Below, piece after piece: positions 46,350 to 59,049 of a stretch of DNA of 64,000 bases (position 1 is the first letter of the stretch; the number at the start of each line of letters is the position of its first letter). Both the position numbers and the translations under genes were made by a program. A model generated the notes under the pieces. The model was not told the DNA's origin. It ran no database searches and saw only the letters and a program-made list of their open reading frames with translations. Source of the stretch: Portulaca oleracea. Taxonomy: Eukaryota; Streptophyta; Magnoliopsida; Caryophyllales; Portulacaceae. The stretch is from the NCBI GenBank assembly GCA_029582165.1, contig CM055882.1:15943001-16007000 (forward strand). The letters are read 5' to 3'.

Positions 46350-49348
46350 ATCTTAAGAACTATTATACGAGACAAGATTGGAGGAGGCTAAGAGTTGGAC
46401 TTCCAAGATTCAAGAGGGATTACAAAGATAAGTAATTTATATTCTACAAGTTTATTAGTATCAATTTTCATATAAGTTTATTAAGTTTTATTGAGCAAGT
46501 TTAATGATTAAAAGTTTATTAATCATTTGTTTATCTATATGTGTTTTATATAGATGAGAAATTGATACAAAAGTGTGGCAATACAAGTACAAGGTCTTGA
46601 TGTTCATGATGGGAATTGTTGCTCGATTATGCAATAATGTTTACATGGATTAAGGGCAATGTAACAACAAGACATTTACAAGGAGGTCAAAGGTAATTAA
46701 GCTGTTGTTTATTTGGGGGTTATATGCATGTGCATTGACCATGATTAAGTTGTCTCATAATATTATCAAGTTAATACCAATGTATATGTTTTATTACCTT
46801 TGTCATGTTTAATTGGTTTATAAGAATTTCCATTAAGGATAAGTGTATTGAAATTCCATGATAAAGTTGTTGTTGTAGGATGTTGCAAAGAAAAAGTCAA
46901 AATAAGTATTTATTTATTTATTTATATTATTAAGTGCACCATTGAACACCTACATAAGTTACAAGTTTATTTTAGCCATATGTTTTAAGTTGGCTATGAT
47001 ATTAAGTTACATGGAAGTTTCATACTAGTAATAAGGATGAGGTTATTGCTATTAAAATATTCCTTGGTTGAATGTTTTAAGTTACAAGTTTTTAAGGTGT
47101 TTAATGTGAAAATTCATTGTGGTAAGATTATAATTTGCTTCTTCTAATCTGAATTTTTTCCATGTTTATTCACATGTTCAAGTATCATTAAGTTTATTCC
47201 GCCTATTGTTTTGATATTAATATGAAGGATGAGTACAAGTTGATTATACCTTTTATTAATATCATGATTGGAAATTTTGTTCCATGTTTATAAGTGATAG
47301 GTATGAGTTATTTCATGCCTATTGTTTTGTCTATTGTAATTCAAGTATTGTTTAATAGCATGATTAACAAGTTAATTTTATGATTAAGTTAGAAGTATGA
47401 AAAACAGCATATAACTATAAGCATAAGTATTATGTTTCTAATTTATAAGTTGCAATGAAATTCTATTTGGTTATCTCAAGTTTATGATTCTATTCTTGTT
47501 TATTGAAATAAATTTATGCAATTGAAAGTCAAATATGAATTTGTTATTAAGATAGGCTTTGCATATAAGTGTAATTTTTATGAGAATTATTTGAATGCAT
47601 ATAAGTGGCTTGTTTATTGATTCAAGAAATCCACTATAAGTTATGTGTGCATTAAGGTTCAAATTATTATTATTATTATCATGAGTATATTCTTATTATG
47701 CTTATAAGTATTGTAATTAGACAAGCATAATAAGTTATTGTTATTTTACAAGTACATATATATGTGATTATATATGTTGATAAAGTATTGGCAACATTAT
47801 ATGGTTATTAAGATGAAATAGCAAGTTTGTATACAAGAAGCCATATAAGAAATTATATATGAGCAATCATATGTAATTTAGTTTGTACAAGTTTACAAAT
47901 GGCTAATATAATTTCCTAGATATTGGAAATATAAGAGTACACAAGTTAATAAGAAAGACAAAGGATTAATAATGTTTATATGATTAATGGTATGTATAAA
48001 TATAGGGTACATATATACAAGTTGTCTAGGCTATTTCAAAATATTATTAAGTATACATAATGTGGATTCAAGTATGTGAATTCATGATATGTATAAATTT
48101 GATAAGAAAGCTTTCTATGCTTATGAGATGTTGCATAAGTAAGGACTCATGATTATTTTTAACAAGTTGAACCTATAAGATTATTTAGCTAATTTTCTTA
48201 GCTAATTATGCAAAGGAAATTTCAAATGTTTTGTTAAGTTTTGTACTAAGTCCAAGTCAAGTATGAAATTTATTTAAGTATTGACTTTCATGCATATTTA
48301 CAAGTATCTTGTCATGTAATTCATGTTTATAGAGTATTATGATTTATTCAAGCATGCCAAGAGGATTTAAGTTTTGGTTGTTTGATTAAAATAAGTATTA
48401 GACTCTATGTTGTTTATGACATGAAAAGTTTAAGAATAATTACTTGATCTTATAAGTGCTTAAGGCAATTTTGCTTGTTTTTCCTAAGTGCAAAATTGAT
48501 TCATGTGATTATATGAGTATGTAAAATCATAAGTTGTTAATTTCTTTTTATTCAAGGAAATACAAGTAGACAAGAACATGCTTTATTTTAGACATATGAG
48601 TGGAGTTTTATTACTTAATATTTTGCCTATAAGTTTGATCATGCTAGTAAGCTTAAGTATTGCCTATTTTACTACATGTTAAGTAGTTGTAAGTCATGTA
48701 CTTGCAACTATGTTCTCAAGTAATGCAAGTTATTCATAAGTGACATGGACATAAGTTTATCTACATGTTTGATTGTTATAAGCTTCTCATGTTATTCATC
48801 ATACTTTAGTATGATAAGATTTTATTAAGGTTTTATGTAAGTTCACTATAAGATAAATTTCTTTATGAAATAAGTGAATGGATTGCATAAGAGATATGAG
48901 AAGATTTCATACTTTTGTGCCAATATGTTTATGTTTACATATATATGTATTCAATGAGTAATGGCATATAAAGCATCAAACATGATTAGATAAGTATAAG
49001 ATTGATCATGATTACTCATATGTTTTTAATGTATTCATAAATATATGTTGAATACATGTTTGTCCTTGTTAAAATTTTTCAAGTTTATAAGAGCATGTAG
49101 TGGGATATAAGGAAGTTTTTCATAAGGAATTATGCATACTTATGATAGACTATAATTCATGATTATGGAAATGGTTATTCTTTGAGTTTTTACAAGTTCA
49201 TAAAGTTTAATTTATGATCAAGGTTTCCGGATAATCATGATTAAGAATGGACTATGTTGTTTGCATAAGTTGAGTATGCATATATTAAGTTTATTTCCTA
49301 CATAAGAAATGTATAATTTTTGTACATTTGGTTATTCTAAATTCACGA

Positions 49349-49392
<44 letters not shown>

Positions 49393-50483
49393 TTATCAAT
49401 GGATTTGGAAATGATAAAGTTTAAGTATTATATATTATGTTTAGCTATATGCTTTGAAGGGTAGACTTAAATATAAAAGGAGAGAATACAACCAAGGCAA
49501 TGTGATGGTTTAATCATATACTTGGTAGTATACTCTACAATATAATCATTCATGATTATGAACCATTGCTTATTCAATGAGTTAAAGTCCTAAGTTCAAG
49601 TATGTAGCAAAGGATTTAGATGTAATGGTTTAATTACATATAAGTGGTTTATCAAGTGCGAGCTTATTTTATTCACAAATTTGTATCCATGGTTTTTTGG
49701 ATGATAAGCATATAAGACGATCCATATCAAGTTTACCCACGGTATAGTGTGATTGTATCTGAAAAAGAATATGATGGTTTGTTCATATTATGGTGAGGAT
49801 ATTCTTATTAAGGCCATAGTAAAGATATATTTATATATCTAGTGGGCCTTGTTTTTAGAGATGGGTTAAGTAGCCTAAATATCTACTACTTCACAACAAT
49901 GACTCAACTTTACGAATTGGAATACCACCAATTTCTAAAGTTCAAATGAGTACGGAGTTGTCTAAAGTAGTAGGAAGCATCGATTCTATACATCTCATGT
50001 TAAGTGATGCTTATATCTGTAATGACAAGAGGTTGAGTGGTGACAGTCTTAATAGACTTTGTGAGAGCCTAATTACATAGGCGGTAAATTCCAAAGACTA
50101 CCTATGTAAGTGTGATGTGTGGCCGCTAAAAGGAACTTAGGGCTAAAGTTCCGAAACACTTACTAAGGATAAGGACACAAGGCCGAATAATAGTGTCAAA
50201 GTTTTAGCACTTAAGATTTAAAAACAAACGTGTGTGTATTACGAGTATAAATGATCAATATAAATCCAAAGTTCAAAGACATGTCTACTTTGTGATTTGG
50301 ATTCAATTTTGGCTTGTATATACTAAGTGAAAAGTTCAAAGAGCAATCTACTTTTCATTATGCATATGTTTGTGGGTTTCTCGTGTGATTACAAGTTAAG
50401 GTATATCTCAAATGGCGGGCGTGTTAACTCCTTAAGTAAAAGTTATTTCAAGGCTTTTACATACTCTTGAAATAGCGAGGCAT
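46350..50483 (+). other. Non-coding LARD interior
   Basis: 4.1 kb without a recognisable gene on either strand. It contains a (TA)n tract at 49349-49388. Confidence 0.7.
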
Positions 50484-51207
50484 TGGTGGAAATATTTCAA
50501 GAGTATAAGAAGTATAAGGATCATATATAAGATAAACATCAAGAATATGATCAACACGGATGAGTTTGAGACCAACACGGATCGTGTCGGTCTCCAGAGA
50601 GCAAGAAAAATCATTCTGGGCTCAACACGGACCGTGTTGATCCTACACGGATCGTGTTGAATGCCAGAATATGTTTTTAATGCTAACGGCTATATAATCT
50701 TGAGTGTTAAGTTTATAATATCAATATTAAGCTCGGTATTAAGATCCAACAACAATATTAGTTGACCAAGTCAAGGTCATAATCCATCATTAAGGACCTT
50801 AATTATGACTTTGACTAAGGGGTGTAATTAGGGTTGAATTAGGTGTGGAAGTCTCCTATAAATAGGAGACATTCCCAAGCCATTTGAGATAATCATAAAC
50901 ATCTATTCTGTTCTGTAATCACATCCTCTGAAATATAGACAGCAGCTATACTTGAGAGAATCAAGTGAGAAACCTATGTCTTGAGTGCAACAAGAGCTAA
51001 GTTTTATCCCTCGGAATATTTACGGTATAGGAAATAGTTCTTAAGGAAAATGAGTTCGAAGCAATGAGTCTTAGCGATATCCAAACAAGTTATTCATTGT
51101 TTATTAAGTCATATCTCCATCTTGTCATACATACCACAAGAAGATTAAGAAGTCAAGTCAAGTGAAGATGATGAAGATTCAAACCTATCAAACATCATTT
51201 TCCAACA
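50484..51207 (+). repeat. LARD 3' LTR (724 bp)
   Basis: Shorter than the 5' LTR because of two deletions, about 32 bp near its start and about 20 bp inside the palindrome array. Otherwise closely similar. Confidence 0.9.
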
Positions 51208-53294
51208 GTTTGATGATGTATTTATGAAGAATCATGCTTGGGATGAGGAGATATGTTAAGATTATGCTTGGCATGGATGTAAAATAGTTTTTATGGATGG
51301 TTTCTGGACAATTAGCTATTGTATGATGATGATTCATGATTAAGAATTCATTGGAAGAAGATTAGCGTAGAATAATTAAGTTTAAAATGCATGCAAGGCC
51401 AAATGAGACATAGTTTTCAGGTCTGGTTGCAATCTGAAAATTCCAAGGAATATAAAGTTTGAGTTTGTCCCATTTTATGAAATGAATAGGTAGCATAAGA
51501 TGTTGGCTAAACCCCGATTTTTGAATCACGAGGTTTCGAGATGTATATAAAAAGTTATAGCCAAAACCGTGAGGCATCGCATTTTAATACGAATTCTGGA
51601 GACAGTCTGGAAATTCATTTTTTCATCTGTTTAGAGACATTTTTGGGTTGAGTGATCAACATGAAAGATTTAGAGGATTCACTGAGCTTTCCGGAAAGGT
51701 CAATTTCGTAGTTATATGATGTCGGGAGTGAGATTTATGAGTCCCCGACTATGAGGCACTAATCTGAGATTACCCAGAACTTTATTGTGGCTGCTCTGTT
51801 TCTTGCCCAAAATCTGACCATTTTTCATGCTCAAATCAATTTATGATTAAAATGAAAGTTGTTGTATGTTCTGCAAGCTTTCCGAATTGGGGTCTTGTGC
51901 ATTCATTGAACGTCGGGAGAGGAAGTTATGGTCCATTTTATACGACTATGTAAATTTGTTCTGTCCAGCAACTAGTGGCGTCCATGGCTGGTTCTTGACA
52001 CTTTTAGGACCTCTTTTAGGACTTATATCAGTTTATGATCAACATGAAAGTTTTAGTATGTCTTTCTATCTTTCCATATACAGCTTACATGCCCCTAACC
52101 GAGGTCTACAACCCGAGTTATGATTTTCCGAAAAATCGGTATCCATTCTTGTATGTTCTGGACAGCCTTCTGTGTTAGGGATTTTTACCCTCCTTAACCA
52201 CGTTTTTTTTACCTTCATGATCAACTAGAGAGTTGCAGTGCATGAGCTTAGCTTTCCAAAAAGTCCTTATGCATAATGATACGATACTTATAGGAGAAGT
52301 TATGACCTTCCGAGTGAGCCTTAGAAAGCAAGTCTAAGTATCAAGTAATCCTAGGATTCTACTAGGATATTTTTCATTTCTATCATCCAAGTTAGGTTCT
52401 AATTCATGATTGTTGTTCTTTTTTAAAAGTTCTCAAGAGGTCATTGTGCCCACCTGTTCAAGTCCGTGGGGGTCCAAGTTGGTGTATAAGTTTCAGGTGT
52501 TCAGGTACGCATATTGCCTACCTCTCCCAAGCTTGTTTCAATGATGATTAATTATGTTGATGATGTTTTATGCTGATGTTTTCATGATGTTTAACGCAAG
52601 GAAACTTTATGGTTTTGTTCTTGGGATGATGAGCCCTCTTATTATATGGTGCTAGTCGCACTGAGGTACTTTCGATGTCGACGGGCATCTGTCATGCGAC
52701 TTGGCCAGTGTCTATGATGAGTTCTATATATGATGAGGTATATTATGATGGGGTCTATGATGATGATGATGATGACAATGTGTATGATGATTGTATTTAT
52801 TTTCTTTTTCTTTGGCTATTCAAGGTTTTTATGACGTGACTGCGATTTCTTATTTCAAAACAGTTAACAAGGTGCGAAATAAAATGAACTGTTAAAGTTT
52901 ACACTGTAGGGGTATTTGTACTGAGTTTAGCCAACTCATTTGCGAAGTTTTCTGTTTTTGTTTTAGGTTATGCCCCTAGTGGGAATAAACGAAGAATCGA
53001 TAAGAAGTCGAGTCAAATTGAAGAGCAGAAGGTTCCTTTGTTTTAAGGAAGTTATCTTTCACCTTTGGTGTTTATGTTGATAGCTTGTTGTATAAGAGTC
53101 TTGAAGATATATGATCTTTGGGTATTAGGTGTAATATATTGTCATGGAAGGGTGATATGGTTTCTAAAGCCTTGTCCTTTGTTATGGGGACGGCGGTAAT
53201 GCCCCTAGATATGGTTTTCCGCTGCACTAATTCTTGAGTTATTAATGGTTTAGTAGTAATTCAATGTTTATGAATCTGGGGGCGTTACATTTGT

Positions 53295-53880
53295 TTACTA
53301 ACAATGCCCTGAGAATCCTAACATCTACAACATCCAAAATATCCAAATATTATCTAACAGTAACATCAAACTCACAAACATCAAGTTCAAACTTCATATC
53401 AAACCTGCATTTAACAATTTTATAACCAAAATCTCAATTTAGAGTAAGCTTAAATTACCTAATAATTAAGTGTGTACGGCTGGGAGGGGGTGGTGGTGAC
53501 TGCTCCAGCACCGCCATTTGAGATGCTGGCAGCGATGGGCCAAGATGCGTAGTTAGACAAATATATAAGAGGGGATAGAATGAAAAGGAGAAAGGAAAGT
53601 GGGTGGTGTGCGTCGGGATGGCAGCGGGGAAGGTGGCGACTGGCTCAGTGGTGTGCGTCGTCGGTGGGGAAGCAGCGAGGAGGTCGAAATCATCGAGGTG
53701 GATGAATAAGTGTGGGATAGGGGAATGGGGGTCGTTGAACTATTTATGCCCGTTATTAGGCAATGGGCGACCGTTTAATTAAACGATTGTAGCAAATTTA
53801 ACGGTCGCACGCCTCTAAGTTGCGACCATTCATATAACAGTCGCCAACGGTGATCGCGGATTGGTTGCCATATTGTAGTG
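53295..53880. mobile_element. Second CACTA terminal fragment
   Basis: The right part reads GGGCGACCGTTTAATTAAACG, AACGGTCGCACG and finally GGTTGCCATATTGTAGTG, whose complement CACTACAATATGGCAACC is a good CACTA end. The CGACCGTT motif is the same as in the 6400-6946 repeats, so both belong to related elements. The GC-rich 53480-53720 may be the adjacent leader. No transposase or other end was found. Confidence 0.7.
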
Positions 53881-55230
53881 TAAATGGTAGAAATCCAGCC
53901 CAAAACCCAAAACTAGTACCTATAAACCCACTAAGCCCAAAGACAAGAAAACACACAAAAAAACCAAGTCCCTAACCAGCCGGTTCGGGTTAAATGTCGA
54001 AACCCTAACGAGTTAGCTTCTCGAATTGTGCCACAACCCTGGGGCGGTAGCCGCTCGGTTACAGAAATTGCATTTTAGCCCCTAGCGCCTAAGTACCCGA
54101 TTATCTAATATGTACTCCGATCCTTGGCGTGTAACCGCCCAGCCACCCTATTTGCATTCCAACCCTTAATTCCTAACCAGTTGATAAAACAATTTACATC
54201 TCAGTCCCCGACACCTAACCACCCGGTTACTAGTTTTGCAAAAGAACATTTTTGCTGAATCGGTCGGGTATGCTCTGTGCCAAAGTCGTAACCTAGTGGT
54301 CATTCTCCACTATAAATAGATCCTTAAATCCATATCATTAGACACACGAGAATTTCTCAAGAGTATTGACATCGAGAAATTCTTCTAACTTATCCCCTCT
54401 TTTTCTTTTACCTGCTACTTATTTTCAAAGTAAGTAATTCGGGATTTATTTCTTTCCATCATGTAAGTGTACCATTAGTATGCTTGTATAAATGTAATTC
54501 TTTTTATTCATATTCTTTATTTCCTTTTTATTTTTGCTTGCATTAAATAACTAAATTAACGAAATAAATAAATTCTACTTCTTCCTCATATCTATGATTT
54601 CACTTTTAGTAGGGATCCCATTAGTTAAAGCAGGCAAGCCCGAGGAATCGGTTGCCTTGGATTTATAACCTTACCCCAAGCTGGATCTAGGTTTGGAGGA
54701 TGGAGTTCATCTATTTACAGTTTGTTAGTTTTTCTTTAAAATTGACTAGCGACTCTTTAGTTTATTTAATTTGCTTAATCATGTCCTTAAATTCATGTTT
54801 ATTAATTTGATTATAAGTAATTAGAATTTATCAAAATAAAATTGATTGGGAATTACATTACGGCCGGAGGAAATCCAAAGTCTTCTTAGAGTAATCGGCC
54901 GATTATGCTAAGTTGGGTACAGATTTCGTAAAAGCAGTTGATCGGGTACATTAGGCAGATTTAAACCGTATTCGGCTAGTTACGGTATGGGTTTTCCGAA
55001 TGTTTCTTTTGAGTTATGCTCATTCTTAACATGATTATCTTAATTAGTTTTATTTTTCTTCTCTCTAGTTATTTATAGTTAATTGTTTATGCGGATTTGA
55101 TGATGTGATTTGCAAATTAAATGGATCCTAAAAGTGGTTAAAATTTTCCCTTAGGTAAATTATTTAAGATTAAACAAACCCTTTCAACTCGTCTAATAGT
55201 GATGTAGACACCTCGATTTCTCACCCGGTG
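53879..55230 (+). repeat. Ogre/Tat-like LTR segment (plus strand)
   Basis: A TATA box CACTATAAATAGATCC lies at 54308. The later part (TTGGATTTATAACCTTACCC, TTGACTAGCGACTC) matches the order of TTTGTAGCCTTACCC and TTGGCGACTC seen in the 16241 LTR. A TGTAAATGG start would overlap the CACTA end at 53879. The right edge is uncertain, near 55205-55270. Confidence 0.5.
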
Positions 55231-55329
55231 AGGTAGGTGGTTAAATCAGTACCTACAACTGCCAGGTCACATCCCCCTACAATAATATTAAACTCTAACT
55301 CCTGAACAAGGAAAATAAGACAACAAAAA

Positions 55330-55990
55330 GAAAAACAAACTCATACCGGCCTCAAGTTGTCTAATCTCCTGCAAAGATCATTTAGGGAGCCAGCATCACA
55401 CTGATGCCCGCGAATGTGCTCAAATGCCTAGCTGGTAGCCGCGGGCATAGTATGAAAACGAGCCACGGTGGGCACCCTATTGGATGCCAGGTTTTCATAG
55501 CCCAAATTTATACCAACAAACCATCAGGATCGCGAAAAAAAAGAAAGGATGCATAGTTGAAAATTTGCAAGCATAGAACACTTACATCCAAGACCTTCCA
55601 TAAACTGGGGGTTGTGATCTCTACGGGCATGCGCTGCCCCTGACCATCGAACTTCTCGGGACCCTTTACTCCAGCGCGCAACAAACAGATGAGTGAGGCG
55701 TATGCCACCTCTCCCTAGTTTAAATGGGGCACATCCTTAAAGGATAGTAGATTCCTTATATAGGGCAGAGGAATTTTGGCGCCACGGTTCGCGAAAATGA
55801 TGGCACTCAGGAAGTGCACCAGCAGCAAGCACCTACGATGCTCCACAAAAAATTGACGATAGGCATCACTCTTCAGCACCTTCTTGAAGTACTAGTACCG
55901 CAAAGCTGCAACCCACCTGCCCACCTCGTCCACCACATGTTGCAACCAATGCATCCTTGTGACGCTCTCAGCACAGTGTAGGACCGCGGA
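55330..55990 (-). pseudogene. Plant mobile domain (PMD) gene fragment
   Basis: On the minus strand one frame reads FVEHRRCLLLVHFLSAIIFA, KIPLPYIRNLLSFKDVPHLN, a TAG stop where family members have Trp, then GEVAYASLICLLRAGVKG and PSLWKVLDV. It then meets a GTAAG splice donor at 55581-55585. This resembles the aminotransferase-like plant mobile domain found in MAIN-type host genes and in some transposons. A second TAG breaks RY*YFKK near 55893. It lies between two Ogre/Tat-like LTR segments, so it may have been an extra gene of a retroelement. Confidence 0.45.
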
Positions 55991-55999
55991 AAAATCGTG

Positions 56000-57500
56000 G
56001 CGGACTTTCCATGTGGTGCTATTTGGGTATGATTGGGAGCCGACTAAGATTACGTAATCCTTAAATAAGAATACTTTTACTTTGAAAGAAAATCTTTCGA
56101 TTCTTTAAATATCCTAAGCTTGTAAATTCATTTAGAGACGATCACCTCGGTTCCAAATACCAACTTATACTCGCCTTGAGACTTCTATCAAATCCATAAG
56201 TGCGAAGAAGGCACTGGGCTGACCCAGTAGGCCAGAGGACGATACTCTGGTCAGGCTAGTGGCCTTTTGGGCCCACCGTCCAAAAAATGGGCCAAGAATT
56301 GAGTATGGCCGTTTAGTTGTGCTCAATTTCTAGACCATTTTTTTTCTTTTGACACTTTGATTTCAATCCCGAGGCATGTGTATCATTTTGATTTATCGAG
56401 CCGATGAAGAAAATCATATAATGAATTATGCAAGTTAGAATAAAAAGGAGTCGACGGTTGATTTAAGGAAATCAATGAATTTTTTTTAAAAAACGATGAA
56501 AGTCCGGCCTATGAACACGAATTCCGAGCCCGGGGGTAAGGTTACGAGTTCAAGAGTTAGAGAACTCTCAAATTCGCGTGTTTGAAAACATACTTTACCA
56601 AAATTGATCTTGAAATGAAAAAGAGCGGGGAGAAGCTTAAAAGATTTCACGATATCATATTCATGTCATCGGAACATAAAAATGTTTTATAAAATAATGT
56701 ACAAGAATAACATAAAAAGGGATAACATGATTACATGATGTAAAAAAGACAATCTAACCTTCCTTGAACACAAAGCATGCAAGAGGCTTAGGTGTAATGG
56801 GTGAAAACCGAAGCCAATACGTCAGAATTCTTTCGATATCGATATAACTTTAATGCCGAAACTTCGCGTCTATGAGAATGGTGAGAGATGAGAGGAATTC
56901 CTGGATGATTTTTTGGATGATTTGAATGGTGGAATGGGGGGGGGGTTATTTATAGGTGAAGAGGGGGTACGTGAAGATGGAAGGATCAAACATGATCTAC
57001 CATTTAAACCTCTATCCCCTAATGAATGTCGTTTAGCCTTGATTCCAACATGGGGGTGATCACGTAAACGCATTCATCATGGGGTCACTTTGAATGAGGA
57101 TTGGCATGAATTACTGACGTGGCAAAAAGTAAGGTCGGATGACCTTCCTTGTGTTTTCTTCACGCGGATCGATGATGTGACGAATCGGTGAGCTGGTTGT
57201 GGGCAGAGGAAGGCCAAACAACCTTCTTTTTTTCTTTTTTTTTTTCTGTGACTCATTTCCTTCTCCATTTGGGCCTTTCTCTTAGAACCACGTGAGGTCC
57301 AACAATCTTGCTCTGTCTTTTGGGCTTAGCCACTCTTGGGCCTAGCTTTTAGAAATGGAGCAAGGCCCCATGGCCTTGCTTTCACTCTAGCCCATTTTTC
57401 CTTTTCTTTTGAGTTTTGCGCATTGTTCATGATTTTTAAGCTAATGCATCTTTCTCGGTAAAAAATTGATTTGATTGTGCTCTATAATTGTTTGGCTGAT
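56000..57500 (-). repeat. Ogre/Tat-like LTR segment (minus strand)
   Basis: In minus-strand sense there is a TATA box CCTATAAATAACC (about 56947-56959), followed downstream by GAACTCGTAACCTTACCC and GGAATTCGTG (about 56505-56550), then AGTCGGCTCCC (about 56034). This is the same order of landmarks as the other Ogre/Tat-like LTRs in the window. Edges are uncertain. Confidence 0.45.
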
Positions 57501-58922
57501 GAACAATGGATTAGATGAATATACGCTGCGTAAGGACAATTGAGTGAACTCGATCAATAGTTTTTGTCCTAATTATATAGTCCTAGTAATAAGCAACAAA
57601 AAAATACTGTCACATAGCTTTAATACGAAGTGAGAGAAGACTTTAATACTAATAGAAACATTAACTAATGCTTCTAGAAATTTTAAGTTTTTGAAAGTAA
57701 ATTTTTATTTGCTTTGGGTTGAATATAATTTTTTTTTCAAATAGTAGTAAACTGAAAAATATAACAATTTTAAAGGTAATAAATCAATATTTGGGGATAC
57801 TAGTATGATTTAGAAAACTCAAGTAGTATAAATATTAAATTCAAAATGTTAAGGGTGAAAATTTAATGTCATGCACTTTAAGTAGTATAAGTTAAAAAAT
57901 TGCAACTAGATGATGGACAATAGAGCTTTTCCCTCTAGCATAACATGATAATTTTCATCAATAAAAAATAGAAGGGCAAAGCACTCTTATTATGAAGGAG
58001 TTGGGAAATGAGGGAATGTGTATAAGAATAATAATGGAAAAAAAATTTTCCAACTCCTATTAATCTATTACCAATGGGAGGGGTAATAATTCATATTATG
58101 AATTCATAAGTCAATGTTACTTACCAATATTAACTCTGTTCTTAACTAATATTGCCAATACTACCACATGCTATAAAAATTATATAGAAAATTTGATCGT
58201 AGAGCGCCGTACTTTAGACAAGGATTATGGTAAGTTGAAATTTAAAATTGTATTACAGTAAACCAAATTGTTAAACTGTTGGACTGTATGCGTACCGCCA
58301 CTAAGTTCGCTGCAATTAACTCGTTGGATTATCATAGTTTGGTGTACTACAATCTAATGGTTGAAATGTTTAAACTATACTACAATAAAAAATTTGTCAT
58401 ACTACGGTGTACTAAACTTCAAGTCATGGAATGTTAGGCCTACTAGAGTCCAATATGTTATACTTTTGTTTCACCTAACTCGGTGGCAATGCATTGTCGT
58501 AGCGTAATAGTTTCACTATTTGGTGTACCGTAATATAATTTTAGTGTTTCGCTTATCACAATCTCAAGGCTTAAAGCACGGTACACTACGATTTAAGTTT
58601 TCAAATTATTAATTTAGGGTCTTTTAGCTAGTAAATGTGGACTTATTCTCAATTCCAAAACCATTTACTTCCATTTCATATTATCTTATAACAAACAAGA
58701 AAGTTAAAAATTCATAAACACATTCGCACTACGAACTTAATTGTGAATTCCATTTCTATTTTTATTATAAATTATAAATTTCTACGTCCATTGCCATGAT
58801 ATACCGAACAGGAAGTAAATAAACTCATCTATTACTAAAAAACAGTAAATCATACTAATTTCTCATTTTTCATTGAATATAAAGCAAGCTAAGGTTACCA
58901 TAAAAAGAAAAAAAAGTAACTA
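57501..58922. other. AT-rich intergenic sequence
   Basis: No gene or element recognised. 58200-58600 repeats words like GTACTACAATCTAA without a clear period. Confidence 0.4.
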
Positions 58923-59049
58923 CTCCCTCCGTTTCATATTAACTGTCGTCTTTGGAAATTGTGCAGTCAAATTTACAGAATTTTGACCATAAATGTTTCA
59001 ATATATACAATGACTCGTTATATAAAATTACCATCATTAGATTTATAAC

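Larger units (their letters stand above)
45569..51212 (+). mobile_element. Non-coding LARD-type LTR retroelement
   Basis: LTRs 45574-46349 and 50484-51207 begin TGTTGGAAAT (TGGTGGAAAT in the second) and end TTTTCCAACA. The duplication GTTTG flanks them exactly. The 4.1-kb interior is AT-rich with no coding frame of note and many AAGTATAAGT-like words. An element with long non-coding interior and proper LTRs fits a large retrotransposon derivative mobilised in trans. The purine-rich GAAATAGCGAGGCAT before the second LTR is a possible polypurine tract. The primer site is not identified. Confidence 0.88.
44456..53289 (+). repeat. Tekay-like 3' LTR, split by a LARD insertion
   Basis: Parts 44456-45573 and 51208-53289 together rebuild a copy of the 5' LTR of about 3.2 kb. 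The break carries the 5-bp duplication GTTTG (45569-45573, 51208-51212). Divergence from the 5' LTR is low, a few percent by eye. Confidence 0.92.
39686..53294 (+). mobile_element. Tekay-like Ty3/Gypsy derivative with 3.1-kb LTRs
   Basis: LTRs at 39691-42829 and 44456-53289 (the latter split by a later insertion) begin TGTAATAACC and end GGGGGCGTTACA. The target duplication TTTGT is exact at 39686-39690 and 53290-53294. A tRNA-Met-type primer site lies at 42834 and a polypurine tract TTAAAGGGGGTAGAC at 44441-44455. This LTR and PPT style is typical of Del/Tekay chromoviruses. The interior is only about 1.6 kb and lacks a usable gag or pol, so the element is non-autonomous. Confidence 0.92.

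Noticed and set aside
40072..52123. Short frames at 40072-40278 and 44868-45074, and at 41423-41680 and 51866-52123, that look conserved in pairs
   Set aside because: Each pair lies at matching positions of the two LTRs of one element, so the similarity reflects LTR duplication and not selection on a protein.
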